Assembly: GCA_965229095.1 (NCBI GenBank)
Contig: OZ245855.1
Location: 1,860,001 to 1,924,000, forward strand
Direction: 5' to 3'
Source: Taibaiella sp965229095
GTDB taxonomy: Bacteria; Bacteroidota; Bacteroidia; Chitinophagales; Chitinophagaceae
Length of the DNA stretch: 64,000 bases
The notes beneath the pieces were generated by a model. That model had not been told where the DNA came from. It did no database searches and saw only the letters and a list, made by a program, of their open reading frames with translations. Every line of letters begins with the position of its first letter. The first letter of the stretch is position 1. This document shows, piece after piece, positions 52,330 through 61,253 of the stretch. The position numbers and the translations under genes were made by a program.

Positions 52330-53193
52330 ATGCAAGCAGAATTTATACCGATACACGATTTTACCAGGACCGGGAAAGACAGTCTTTATTTCCGTCATAT
52401 CCCGCTCAACCAACGATCGGATTATGATATCTCACAAGCGCACCGGCACAGCTATTACGAAATATTCCTCTTTGCCAAGGGCGGCGGCACGCACGAGATC
52501 GATTTTGAAGTATACTCCATAACCGATCAAAGTGTTCATTTTGTTTCGCCCGGCCAGGTACACAAAGTGCGGCGGGAACCCGATTCTTACGGCTCCATCC
52601 TGCTCTTTTCCAAAGATTTTTATCACTTTGGCGCCAAAGCCGACCTTTCTCTTTTCGAGTACCCTTTTCTCAATACCCAGACCCAGGGATTGCCGACCCT
52701 GAATATACCGGCCACAGAGCAGTTTGAAGAATTACAGGCGCTCTCTTCGGCCATGGGCCGGGAAAAGGACATCAGCAATGTGTCCAGCATCGAGGTGATC
52801 CGTACCTACCTGCATATCTTTCTCCTGAAATGCAAGCAGTTTTCGGAAAAGCCGGAAAGGACCGTTAAAGAAGATACTTTGCTGTTCAGTAAAATAAAAC
52901 AATTACTGGAGCATCATTACAGGGAAGAGCATTATCCCATGTTCTATGCCAACACCCTTGCCTTATCATTCAAAAAGCTGAATGAATTGTGCAAAGCACA
53001 TTGCGGCATTACCATGAACAACCTCATCAAAGACCGGCTTATACTGGAAGCCAAAAGGCTGCTGCTGCATTCCGAGTACAACATCAAGGAGATCAGTTAT
53101 TTCCTGGGCTTTGAGGACCCCGCTTATTTCAACCGTTTTTTCCGGAAATACATGCAGATGTCGGCCGGACAATTCCGGCATACGGCATCTTAA
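52330..53193 (+). CDS. AraC-family transcriptional regulator
   Basis: This 287-residue regulator has an N-terminal cupin-like sensing domain (about 20-115, with HRHSYYEIFLFAKGGGTH and VHFVSPGQVHKV, the usual His-rich and PGQ.H elements) and a C-terminal double HTH (about 190-285: ANTLALSFKKLNELCKAHCG, then KEISYFLGFEDPAYFNRFFRK and the closing SAGQFR). The ligand is unknown. It follows gdhA on the same strand, about 200 bp downstream, beyond a terminator, so it is a separate unit. Confidence 0.92.
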   Translation: MQAEFIPIHDFTRTGKDSLYFRHIPLNQRSDYDISQAHRHSYYEIFLFAKGGGTHEIDFEVYSITDQSVHFVSPGQVHKVRREPDSYGSILLFSKDFYHFGAKADLSLFEYPFLNTQTQGLPTLNIPATEQFEELQALSSAMGREKDISNVSSIEVIRTYLHIFLLKCKQFSEKPERTVKEDTLLFSKIKQLLEHHYREEHYPMFYANTLALSFKKLNELCKAHCGITMNNLIKDRLILEAKRLLLHSEYNIKEISYFLGFEDPAYFNRFFRKYMQMSAGQFRHTAS

Positions 53194-53231
53194 TTCAATC
53201 AGAGGTAAACAAATGTATGATGCTTGTGGCC

Positions 53232-54242
53232 CTATTGCCGGAAGAAGATTTCGGTAGCGCCATAGCCATATCGGGGGCTCCAGTCGTGCTGGAAAAACTC
53301 GACCTCCCGTACCGTATGCAGGATGGCGTGTATCTCTTCTTTCAATCTCCCTTTACCTACGCCATGGATCACCACGAGCGACTGCTGGTGGTTGCGGATG
53401 GCTTCGTCCAGGGCATCTTCAAAAGCTTCGAGTTGTATGGTCAGCATTTCAAAATTGCTGAGCCCCGCCGTATGTGGCACCAGTTGCTCGATGTGGAGGT
53501 CAATCTCGGAGCGGGGCTTTTCCTTTTTCTCCGTTTTTAAAGCAGTAACGATAGAACCGATCGATTCTTTCAGTATCTGCTTTTGTTCGGGGAAGCTATC
53601 GGGGGGCAAAGGAAAATCTTCGGCCAGTCGGATATGGAACATGGGATTATTTTCACGCTGGCTATAGCTTATATATTCGAAAAGCCTTTTGGGCTTGATG
53701 CGCAGCGTATCCCTCAGGCAGCCTGGCTGCTTAATGCCTTTCTGTTCGATAAGATAAGAAAAACGAGGCTGCTCATGCATCTCCATAAAGGGGATATCGT
53801 GCAGGTAAAAATGCGAAAAGGGTTGCAGCTCTGTTTTATGCGAAAAGAGAGACCCGGCGCCATTGAGGCATTCGTAATGCAGGGTTAGCTGGTGGGCCGT
53901 TTGGTTAATGAAATAAGCTTTGAGCTTGTCTACAATATCTTCAAACTCATCGAAACGGAATACGGGCAGGAAAGAAAGATGGAAGCCGGAGGCCACGCCA
54001 TGGCCAATTCCCCTGACTTTATTTTCTACAGGCAGATCGTCAACATTGCGGACGGGTCGTGACGTCGCTTTCTTTTTATCAGTAAACCATTTGAGATAAG
54101 GATGATCTACTTCGTCGAGGAACACGGGAAAATGTGTCCCGCCTACCTCTACTTCTATCATTTCCTTATTGACGAAATCGACCACCCTGCCTTCTTCGCC
54201 GGTGCGCTTCAGCAATACTATATCCCCAATAGAAAATTTCAT
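53232..54242 (-). CDS. DUF2027 and Smr domain protein
   Basis: The ATG at 54242 begins MKFSIGDIVLLKRTGEEG, a small beta-barrel start; an upstream start at 54296 adds 18 residues. Order: N-terminal DUF2027 region with SH3-like barrels (1-about 245) and a C-terminal Smr domain (about 258-336) with EIDLHIEQL (the LDxH-type motif), VVIHGVGKGRLKEEI (HGxGxG) and YGYGATEIFFRQ. Smr domains act as nucleases on nucleic acids, for example in ribosome rescue, though a physiological target of this two-domain form is not known. A divergent cobalamin-regulated operon starts upstream. Confidence 0.9.
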   Translation of the reverse strand: MKFSIGDIVLLKRTGEEGRVVDFVNKEMIEVEVGGTHFPVFLDEVDHPYLKWFTDKKKATSRPVRNVDDLPVENKVRGIGHGVASGFHLSFLPVFRFDEFEDIVDKLKAYFINQTAHQLTLHYECLNGAGSLFSHKTELQPFSHFYLHDIPFMEMHEQPRFSYLIEQKGIKQPGCLRDTLRIKPKRLFEYISYSQRENNPMFHIRLAEDFPLPPDSFPEQKQILKESIGSIVTALKTEKKEKPRSEIDLHIEQLVPHTAGLSNFEMLTIQLEAFEDALDEAIRNHQQSLVVIHGVGKGRLKEEIHAILHTVREVEFFQHDWSPRYGYGATEIFFRQ

Positions 54243-54346
54243 GACCGGTGTTTCGCCCTTTAAAGCCTTTGAACAAAAGGCTGTCCCATGCAGCAATACA
54301 AATTTCGGAACAAAATTTTAATTCAAGATGAATTTTAATTTTTAAT

Positions 54347-54354
54347 TACCTTTG
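54347..54354 (+). promoter_or_regulatory. -7 promoter box for the cobalamin operon
   Basis: TACCTTTG fits TAnnTTTG, and its predicted start site (about 54361) would begin the transcript at the riboswitch. No clear -33 TTTG is visible in the AT-rich stretch upstream. Confidence 0.5.
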
Positions 54355-54364
54355 TGCCGCATTA

Positions 54365-54495
54365 GAAAAGGGAATCCGGTGCAAATCCGGAACAGTACCC
54401 GCTGCTGTAAGTTCGTTTTTATGTTGCTCCCACCCCATGCCACTGCCCCCGAGGCGGGAAGGCCGGAAGCAACCGGACAAGTCAGAAGACCTCCT
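54365..54495 (+). promoter_or_regulatory. Cobalamin (B12) riboswitch
   Basis: The conserved parts of an adenosylcobalamin-class riboswitch occur in order: GGAATCCGGTGCAAATCCGG (54371-54390), CCCGCTGCTGTAAG (54398-54411), GCCACTG (54439-54445), GCGGGAAGGC (54454-54463), an internal CCGGAAGCAACCGG stem, and the B12 box AAGTCAGAAGACCTCC (54479-54494). It lies in the 5' leader of a T9SS/BtuG-like operon and should lower its expression when cobalamin is plentiful. Confidence 0.95.
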
Positions 54496-54647
54496 AAAGC
54501 ATAGTAACAGGATCAGTAGCTTTCGGGAATAAAAGCGAGGATACGAAATGCCTTTTGCCCATACCTGGTATGGGGTGTATTTTCATTCCTTCGGTTATAT
54601 TCCCGGTACAAAGCTGCAACACAAATGTTGTAAATTATTCTATCGAT

Positions 54648-55892
54648 ATGACCTACAAATTACCCTTTATTCTTGCAGCAGCCGCCCTGCTCGGCGTTGG
54701 TTCCTTAAAAGCGCAGACCGTTGCCACTTTCGACGATCTTACGCTCGCAGGTACAGATACTTCCTTCCTGGAAATGATACCAGCCGTAGATGGCACCTAT
54801 CCTTTTACCACAGGCAACGCCAAATTTTATGGCAAGATCGATTATGGCGGAGGATACCAGGCGCAGTTCAACTACTCCAACCGGACCGATACTGTTACCC
54901 CCGGCTATTCCAACCAATGGGCGGCGATCACCGGCAAGGGCGTTGATAACTCGGCCAATTACGGTATCGTTTATTCCGAATCGGACATGAGCAATTTTTA
55001 CCAAAGCGTGCCCACCGGCCCCAAACTTACCGGCGCCGCCGCAGGCAATAAAGTAGCAGGCGTATATGTAACCAATACTACCGTTGCCTACCGTTGGATC
55101 AAAAGTAATTATGTCAATGGCAACTGGTACAAACTAACCGTAAGAGGCTACCTCAACAATGTAAGGACCGCCGATAGTGTAGTGGTAACCCTGGCCAATT
55201 ATAGCGCCACGGATACATCGGTGCTCAATACCTGGCAATGGGTCAACCTGCAGTCCTTAGGCAATGTGGACAGCCTTACTTTCCAGACCACTTCTTCGGT
55301 AAGCATTACCCCTTATTACTTTGCCCTCGATAACCTGACCACGCTTGACGGCGTTTGTCCCAGGGCGCACAATATCGCGGCTACCAGTGTGAATGAGAAC
55401 AGTGCTACCGTTACCTGGACCAATAGCATCACCGGCGTCACTCCCGGCTACGAAGTAGCGATCGACCAGTCGGCAACGCTGGCCCCGACAGCTACTGCCA
55501 GTACCGTTACCGCACCTACCTACAGCAAAAGCGGCCTGGCTGCCAATACGCTGTATTATGTACACGTTCGTACGGCTTGCGAAGGAGGTACCTTCTCTGC
55601 GTGGGATACCGCCTCTTTCAAAACCTTACAGGGAACCGGTATCTTCCAGGCACAGCGCAATGCACTCCAGGTGAGCATTAGCCCCAACCCGGCTACCGAT
55701 ATACTGAGCCTGCATACCAACCTTGCCGTGAATGCTACTATATATGGTATTGAAGGTAAGGAGCTGTTACAGGTAACTAATGCGCGGCAGATCAATATCG
55801 CTTCTTTACCAGCAGGTGTTTACCTGATCAAAGTGACGGATAAAGCAGGCAGCGGCAAACAGACAACATTGAGATTTACAAAGCAACGCTAG
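54648..55892 (+). CDS. DUF4465 domain T9SS surface protein, cobalamin-regulated
   Basis: The ATG at 54648 opens on a signal peptide (MTYKLPFILAAAALLGVGSLKA) and gives 414 residues; a TTG at 54555 would prefix 31 residues that do not look like a signal. A DUF4465 domain (about 25-225: ATFDDLTLAGTDTSF, FSYSNRTDT-like NYSNRTDT, and PYYFALDNLTT) is followed by a fibronectin type III domain (about 238-325) and a T9SS type A sorting domain (VSISPNPATDILSLHTN...LPAGVYLIKV). DUF4465 proteins recur in Bacteroidota B12 loci; by the riboswitch context it probably helps capture cobalamin at the surface. It would be exported by T9SS rather than as a lipoprotein. Confidence 0.88.
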   Translation: MTYKLPFILAAAALLGVGSLKAQTVATFDDLTLAGTDTSFLEMIPAVDGTYPFTTGNAKFYGKIDYGGGYQAQFNYSNRTDTVTPGYSNQWAAITGKGVDNSANYGIVYSESDMSNFYQSVPTGPKLTGAAAGNKVAGVYVTNTTVAYRWIKSNYVNGNWYKLTVRGYLNNVRTADSVVVTLANYSATDTSVLNTWQWVNLQSLGNVDSLTFQTTSSVSITPYYFALDNLTTLDGVCPRAHNIAATSVNENSATVTWTNSITGVTPGYEVAIDQSATLAPTATASTVTAPTYSKSGLAANTLYYVHVRTACEGGTFSAWDTASFKTLQGTGIFQAQRNALQVSISPNPATDILSLHTNLAVNATIYGIEGKELLQVTNARQINIASLPAGVYLIKVTDKAGSGKQTTLRFTKQR

Positions 55893-55906
55893 CCAAACAC
55901 CAAAAT

Positions 55907-55945
55907 GGGACCCGCAACAATACGCTTTGCGGGTTCCTATTTTTA
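55907..55945 (+). terminator. Terminator after the DUF4465 gene
   Basis: GGGACCCGCAA (55907-55917) pairs with TTGCGGGTTCC (55927-55937) with one bulge, followed by TATTTTTA. It separates the DUF4465 gene from the next one. A possible -7 box TATTTTTG lies at 55953-55960, only 5 nt before the next ATG. Confidence 0.7.
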
Positions 55946-55965
55946 TCAACCGTATTTTTGCCGAT

Positions 55966-56964
55966 ATGAAGAAAGCATTTACTATTCTAGCCCTTGCAGC
56001 CGGGTTTATTTTTTCTGACGCGACCGCCCAGTATGCCCCGCAAGTGCCCTTGCCCGGCAACGAAGGCATTCCCGAATCCAGCCCCTCGTTCAAAGAGTGG
56101 ATATCGGGCTGTACCCTCCAAAGGGGCTGGCTCGATATCGCCGACAAAAGCCTGGGAAAAGCTACCGTAGGCGTGGAAAGCGATGTGTATGGACCGCCGG
56201 GCAGCAATGTGCTCAGCCTTGGCGATAGCGGTGTAGCGGTGCTTACCTTCAACCATTCGATATACAATGGCCCCGGCCCCGATTTTGCCGTTTTTGAGAA
56301 TGTATTTGCCGACCCGGTAAACGATACCATGGCTTTCCTGGAACTGGCATTTGTGGAAGTCAGCTCGGATGGCGTTAATTTTTTCCGCTTCCCGGCCACC
56401 TCGCTTATGCAGGATACCGTGCAAATCGATAATTTCACCTATACCGATGCCCGGCTTTATAACAATCTCGCCGGTAAGTATTTGTCGGCCTATGGAACAC
56501 CATTCGACCTGGAAGAGCTCAAAGGCATTCCAGGCCTGGATGTAAACAAGGTTACACATGTCCGGATCGTGGATGTGATCGGGACCATCGACCCGCTGTA
56601 CGCCACCCGGGACAAGGACGGCCGCATCATCAACGCCCCTTATCCTTCGGTATTCGCTTCCGGCGGATTCGACCTCCGTGGCCTGGGCGTGATCAACAGC
56701 AATGTGCCTGCTTCGGTCAATCAACTGACCGCCGATCTGCAGATAAGGCTTTATCCTAATCCGGCAACGAATTACCTCGCCATCGAGACCAATGGCAAAA
56801 CAGGCCTGAACTACCAGGTTACCGATATCAGCGGCAAATCCCTGCTCCAGGGCAGTTTTGTAAAAAATACCCGCATCGCCATCGATGGCCTGGCGCCCGG
56901 AATCTACTTTGTACAACTCGACAATGGTAAAGAGCGGTCTGTATCCAAGATCAGGAAACAATGA
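55966..56964 (+). CDS. T9SS surface protein of the cobalamin locus
   Basis: The ATG at 55966 gives 332 residues beginning with a signal peptide (MKKAFTILALAAGFIFS). Recognisable middle segments are GPPGSNVLSLGDSGVAVLTF, NGPGPDFAVFENVF and AFLELAFVEVSSDGVNFFRF, which belong to a family of Bacteroidota surface proteins regularly found in B12 loci, and VTHVRIVDVIGT. A T9SS type A sorting domain ends it (LYPNPATNYLAIETN...LAPGIYFVQL). Molecular function is unknown; a surface role in cobalamin capture is inferred from context. It overlaps the BtuG-like gene by 4 bp. Confidence 0.8.
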   Translation: MKKAFTILALAAGFIFSDATAQYAPQVPLPGNEGIPESSPSFKEWISGCTLQRGWLDIADKSLGKATVGVESDVYGPPGSNVLSLGDSGVAVLTFNHSIYNGPGPDFAVFENVFADPVNDTMAFLELAFVEVSSDGVNFFRFPATSLMQDTVQIDNFTYTDARLYNNLAGKYLSAYGTPFDLEELKGIPGLDVNKVTHVRIVDVIGTIDPLYATRDKDGRIINAPYPSVFASGGFDLRGLGVINSNVPASVNQLTADLQIRLYPNPATNYLAIETNGKTGLNYQVTDISGKSLLQGSFVKNTRIAIDGLAPGIYFVQLDNGKERSVSKIRKQ

Positions 56965-58049
56965 GTAATCGTATCCTAAACGGCATTAAAAAGTATGGCG
57001 CCCTGCTGCTGCTCGCAGCCTTATCGGCTTGTGTAAAAGACAAGCCTGCCGATCCCGTCAATCCTCCGCCACCCGGCGCAGGCAACCGGATGTATATTGC
57101 CAATGAGGGAAGCCTGGGCAATGGCAATGCTTCGTTATCGCTCTATGATATCGACCAGGGAAGCGTATTCAACGATGTATTCAGGCAAAAGAACAACCAG
57201 CCGCTCGGCGACATCTTTCAAAGCATGCTGATCGACGGCGACCTGCTATACATGGCCATCAACAATTCCGACAAGATCGTTGTGGTGGATAAAAATGATT
57301 TTTCGCTTAAAGGCAGCATAAGCGTACCCAAGCCCAGGTATATGCTCTGGGTGAGCGAAGAAAAAATGTATGTGAGCAGCCTGTATTATCCCAGGATCAA
57401 TATTGTAAATCCCAAAACCATGCAGGTAACGGGAAGCATCACCATTGACTATCCCAATTCCGAGGGAATGACCTTGCACAACGGCAAAGTATATGCCTGT
57501 AACTGGGATACAGCATGTCATTATATTTACGAGATCGACCCGGCAACCGATGCCATCACCAACCGTCTCCCCATAGCGGGGGCCGCGGGCCAGCAGGTAC
57601 TGGTCGATAAGGACCAGAAGCTATGGGTACTCGCCGGTAATGTGTACAAACAGAAAGTGGCGACCATCACCCGTATTGATCCCGTCAGCGGCAGTACGAT
57701 CAGAAGCTATACGCTTCCTGCCGGCGCCGACATCATGAAGCCTTGCTGGAACCCTACTAAAGATACGCTCTACTACCTGGGTGTGAATTACAACGGTGGT
57801 ACGGACTATAACGGCGTGTACCGCATGAGCATTGATGCTCCCGTGCTGCCGACCCAGTTATTTATCCAGGCACTGGCTTTGCAATACTATTGGGCGCTGG
57901 GCATCGACCCTCGAACCAACCTCATTTACCTGGGCGACCCCAAAGGCTTTATCCAGCAGGGAAATGTAAGCGTGTACCAAACGAACGGCGTCCGATTACA
58001 GTCTTTTACAGTAGGGCTGGGCCCCGGTTTTTTCTATTTCGACCGGTAA
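56961..58049 (+). CDS. DUF5074/YncE-like beta-propeller lipoprotein (BtuG-like)
   Basis: This 362-residue lipoprotein has its lipobox LSAC at residues 21-24. The rest is a seven-bladed-propeller-type protein with repeating blade elements: YIANEGSLGNGNASLSLYD, DLLYMAINNSDKIVVVDKND, KMYVSSLYYPRINIVN, KVYACNWDTACHYIYEIDP, KLWVLAGN. In gut Bacteroides, BtuG is a propeller lipoprotein that binds B12 tightly at the surface next to BtuB. Riboswitch context and build suggest the same role here. BtuB is absent from the window. The 4-bp overlap shows co-translation with the preceding gene. Confidence 0.82.
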   Translation: MSNRILNGIKKYGALLLLAALSACVKDKPADPVNPPPPGAGNRMYIANEGSLGNGNASLSLYDIDQGSVFNDVFRQKNNQPLGDIFQSMLIDGDLLYMAINNSDKIVVVDKNDFSLKGSISVPKPRYMLWVSEEKMYVSSLYYPRINIVNPKTMQVTGSITIDYPNSEGMTLHNGKVYACNWDTACHYIYEIDPATDAITNRLPIAGAAGQQVLVDKDQKLWVLAGNVYKQKVATITRIDPVSGSTIRSYTLPAGADIMKPCWNPTKDTLYYLGVNYNGGTDYNGVYRMSIDAPVLPTQLFIQALALQYYWALGIDPRTNLIYLGDPKGFIQQGNVSVYQTNGVRLQSFTVGLGPGFFYFDR

Positions 58050-58154
58050 TCCCGCTGATTTCATTTTTTTTACCCGATTTTTTTGAATTTACCCTGTAAA
58101 TTATATCTTTACGGGAATTATAATTTCAAAAAAACGAATAACATCTTCCATAGC

Positions 58155-58688
58155 ATGAAAAAAATTCTTCAATTGGCTCTTGTATGCGCAGGTATCGGAA
58201 TATTTGCAGCGGCTACTTCCTGTTCTTCTGCTTATGACGCAACACCAGAGATACCCGGAAGAGATACGATCAAAAATCCGTTGAGGGGCAATTTCACGGC
58301 CACTGTCGAAGGCGTCTATTTCGAAGCCAATGCCAAATACGCAAGCGATATTACGGCAAACGGCGTAAGGACCGTTTCGATCTCCGGCGTTATGGACAGC
58401 AAAATAAAAGATCCTAAAACCAACCAGACGATTTCGTTAAGCATCACCAATTACAACGGGCCAGGAACTTATCCTATCCAATTGGGTACAGCAGGGGCTT
58501 ATATCGTGACCGATAAAGGTACGGCTACCTCTTACCTGGCCAAGACCGGCGATACCTCGGCAGTAATCGTTATTACCCAGGACAATCCCAATCTGGAAGG
58601 TACCTTCAACTTTGTAGTAGCCCCTGGTGGTATGGGTACTGCCAACAATTACAACATTAACAACGGCGTATTCAGCATTCCTAAATAA
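58155..58688 (+). CDS. Hypothetical lipoprotein
   Basis: The ATG at 58155 gives 177 residues with a lipoprotein signal (lipobox TSC at about residues 22-24). The mature protein has a beta-rich pattern: GNFTATVEGVYFEANAKYAS, VSISGVMDSKI, QTISLSITNYNGPGTYPIQ and GTFNFVVAP, as in calycin-like surface lipoproteins (DUF6252-like), a guess by eye. It follows the BtuG-like gene by about 105 bp and ends at a terminator. Confidence 0.7.
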   Translation: MKKILQLALVCAGIGIFAAATSCSSAYDATPEIPGRDTIKNPLRGNFTATVEGVYFEANAKYASDITANGVRTVSISGVMDSKIKDPKTNQTISLSITNYNGPGTYPIQLGTAGAYIVTDKGTATSYLAKTGDTSAVIVITQDNPNLEGTFNFVVAPGGMGTANNYNINNGVFSIPK

Positions 58689-58733
58689 GCCATTGACTAT
58701 AGCCTGGATTATTAACAGGTATATTAACAAGAT

Positions 58734-58766
58734 ACCGGCATTCATTCCCGAATGCCGGTTTATTTT
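58734..58766 (+). terminator. Rho-independent terminator
   Basis: ACCGGCATTC (58734-58743) and GAATGCCGGT (58750-58759) form a perfect 10-bp stem with a 6-nt loop, followed by TTATTTTT. It ends the cobalamin/lipoprotein group before the next gene at 58773. Confidence 0.9.
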
Positions 58767-58772
58767 TGATTC

Positions 58773-59750
58773 ATGGAAAAAGAAGAATGGGATACCCCCA
58801 TCCCCATCCCTGAGATAAAGAAAGAGACAAGTATCAAAAAACTCCTGTTGATCCTGCTTTCCGCAGCCATAGGCGCCTTTTTTATATTTTCGGCCTTTAC
58901 CAAACTCTGGCCTGTTCAATACTTCGAATACATCATCAGCAGTCAACTACACCTGCCGCAGCAGCTTGCCGCCTGGATGGCCCGTTTCTTTATAGGATTG
59001 GAAGGTGCATTGGGCATTTTGCTGCTGATTAATGTATATGGCGCCCGGCGCTGGGTCTTAAAAGCCTGTCTCGCCTTACTCCTGGTCTTTTGCGTACACC
59101 TGCTGTACCTGCTGATCTCGCAAGGCAACGATGTGAACTGCGGTTGTATGGGTAATATAGCGCCCATGTCGCCAGGCATCTCTTTATTGAAAAATGCCGC
59201 GCTCATAGCGGGCTTGCTCCTGCTGATCCGCTGGCATAAGCCGGAAGACGGCCGCGTGCTTAACATAGCGACCTATCCCGTAGCGCTCATTATTATCGCT
59301 GTTCCGTTTTTCTTTTTCCCGGTGGAAAAACAATTGAAAATGCCGTTGAGCCAACTGTACACCACAGACAAATCGGAACATCCCGTACTGGAATTAAGAA
59401 AAGGCAAACATATCCTGTGCTTCATGAGCCTGAGTTGTACCCATTGCCGCAAGGCAGCAGGCATGATCGCCGAAATGAAGAAAAACAACCCTGCCCTGCC
59501 CTTTTACTTTGCCCTGGCCTCCGGCGCCGACAGCACCAGGGCCGAGCGTTTTGCCGATTTCCTGAAAGAGACAAAAGCAAAGGATATACCCTATCACTTC
59601 CTGGGTAAAGATGATTTTATAAATATGGTCCAGCTTTCGGGAAGTGATGGTGTACCGGTGATCCTCTGGCTGCAGGATACTACCGTAGTGCGCAAAATGA
59701 ATGGCAGCGAGCTGAACCAGAAAGAAATCGAAAACTGGATTGCCCAATAA
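58773..59750 (+). CDS. MauE/DoxX-like membrane protein fused to a thioredoxin-like domain
   Basis: The 325-residue protein starts cytoplasmic (about 25 residues), then has four transmembrane helices (about 26-150) of the MauE/DoxX group with a conserved Cys pair DVNCGCMG near residue 128, another helix pair (about 150-195), and a C-terminal thioredoxin-like domain (about 210-325) with a CxxC in LSCTHCRKAAG and a cis-Pro segment GVPVILWL. This arrangement suggests electron relay from membrane to a periplasmic disulfide or thiol system. Partner is unknown. Confidence 0.8.
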   Translation: MEKEEWDTPIPIPEIKKETSIKKLLLILLSAAIGAFFIFSAFTKLWPVQYFEYIISSQLHLPQQLAAWMARFFIGLEGALGILLLINVYGARRWVLKACLALLLVFCVHLLYLLISQGNDVNCGCMGNIAPMSPGISLLKNAALIAGLLLLIRWHKPEDGRVLNIATYPVALIIIAVPFFFFPVEKQLKMPLSQLYTTDKSEHPVLELRKGKHILCFMSLSCTHCRKAAGMIAEMKKNNPALPFYFALASGADSTRAERFADFLKETKAKDIPYHFLGKDDFINMVQLSGSDGVPVILWLQDTTVVRKMNGSELNQKEIENWIAQ

Positions 59751-59762
59751 AACGATCCATTC

Positions 59763-60329
59763 ATGAAACCCATAAACATTCTTGCCATTTCGGGCAGTCT
59801 TCGTGCCGCATCATCCAATACCACCTTGCTCTCAGCACTGGAAAGGATGATGCCTGCGGAAGTACAGTTTCAATACAGTATAAGCCTGGAGTTAATCCCG
59901 GCTTTCAATCCCGACAAAGACCCTATAGATGGGCCGGCAATACCTTCGGTAGCTGCATTCAGGGAACAGATCACTATAGCAGACGGTGTACTGATATGTA
60001 CACCCGAATATGCATTCGGCGTACCGGGAGCATTAAAGAACGCCCTGGACTGGACCGTATCTTCCGGCAGCCTGAATGAAAAACCGCTGATCGCCGTCAG
60101 CGCGTCCCCGCTCCCTACCGGTGGCCGTAATGCACTGGCATCTTTACTGCTTACCTTAAAAGCATTGGGATCGCTTACCGGTGAACAGGCCTCTCTAAGC
60201 ATTTCTTCCGTGAACAAAATATTTTCGGAGGACGGAAATATCAAAGAGGAAAAAGTACAGGAACAGCTCGCACGACTGCTGGATCATTTCTTTCAAACCA
60301 TTGCGGCGAAAGCGGTGCAACCCGAATAA
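59763..60329 (+). CDS. NADPH-dependent FMN reductase
   Basis: This 188-residue flavodoxin-fold enzyme has the FMN phosphate loop ISGSLRAASSN (residues 9-19), the CTPEYAFGVPGALKNALDW segment (about 80-98) and an active loop ASPLPTGGRNALASL near residue 118-132. It starts 12 bp after the MauE-thioredoxin gene, probably in an operon. It is distinct from the 166-residue homologue at 48973. Natural substrate (flavin, quinone, azo or chromate) is unclear. Confidence 0.9.
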   Translation: MKPINILAISGSLRAASSNTTLLSALERMMPAEVQFQYSISLELIPAFNPDKDPIDGPAIPSVAAFREQITIADGVLICTPEYAFGVPGALKNALDWTVSSGSLNEKPLIAVSASPLPTGGRNALASLLLTLKALGSLTGEQASLSISSVNKIFSEDGNIKEEKVQEQLARLLDHFFQTIAAKAVQPE

Positions 60330-60505
60330 GCGCCGGGCCGGGAATACGGAAAGAAATAATTCCCTGTAAATAGTCTTATTTTTACGGCATCGGGACGGCA
60401 ATCCGGGCTGCCTGTATGTCTACATGCCACCCCGTACAAGCTTCCGGGCTACATGTCGCAATAGTATGCTTAACGGATTGCAGTTGCACACTAATAAAGA
60501 CCAGT

Positions 60506-61135
60506 ATGAAAAAATTTCTGAAGTTCCTCGGCATCGTTATTTTGCTGGGCCTCATCTTTATCCTTGTCAGCGGTTTATTTATTTCCAGGGAATACCATTT
60601 CGAACGCAGTATCAGCATCCAGGCGCCCAGGGAAGAGATATGGAAAAACATCTGCCTCTTTTCCAATTTTGAAAAATGGGACCCCTGGAAAGTAAGGGAC
60701 AGCAGTATGCTGCGTACGATTACCGGCACCGACGGTACTGTGGGAGCCACCTATTCCTGGAAAGGCAACAAAGCAGTGGGCAGTGGCAGCCAGACCATCA
60801 GGACAATCCAACCCTTCGAGCATATTGCTATCGATCTGCAATGCGTCAAACCGTTTGCATTCAAAGCAGCCGTTTTTTACCACCTGGCATCCGAAGGAAA
60901 GGCGACTAAAATCACCTGGGGATTCGATAGTAAGACGACTTATCCCTTCAATGCCGTTTCCTATTTTTTTATGGACAGGGATGCCAGGATGGACCAGGTT
61001 TTCTCTGCCGGGCTGGCCAATCTTAAGAAGCTTTGCGAAAGCAGCGCCACCATGACCGCTATGAACGATACAAGAACCATAAAAGGCTACAGTCAAGCAC
61101 CGGCGCAGTTTTCAGGAGTACCTGTTAAAAGATAA
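60506..61135 (+). CDS. SRPBCC-family protein with N-terminal membrane anchor
   Basis: I use the ATG at 60506, giving 209 residues; the earlier in-frame start at 60416 adds 30 residues of poor quality. A single N-terminal helix (about 5-28) precedes an SRPBCC (START/Bet v1-like) domain with FERSISIQAPREEIWKNICL, FSNFEKWDPW, GTVGATYSWKGN and FEHIAIDL. These domains bind hydrophobic ligands; here anchored to the membrane. Function is unknown. It lies downstream of the FMN reductase but separated by about 175 bp. Confidence 0.82.
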   Translation: MKKFLKFLGIVILLGLIFILVSGLFISREYHFERSISIQAPREEIWKNICLFSNFEKWDPWKVRDSSMLRTITGTDGTVGATYSWKGNKAVGSGSQTIRTIQPFEHIAIDLQCVKPFAFKAAVFYHLASEGKATKITWGFDSKTTYPFNAVSYFFMDRDARMDQVFSAGLANLKKLCESSATMTAMNDTRTIKGYSQAPAQFSGVPVKR

Positions 61136-61253
61136 TGTAAGGAAAATTTCTGAACATTGCTACAGCCGTACATTTTAACAGATTATAAAGTGCATAATTT
61201 GTGAAAAAGCAATACAGTAAAGGGTTTCGGGGCAAAATATTTTTTGATAAAAA

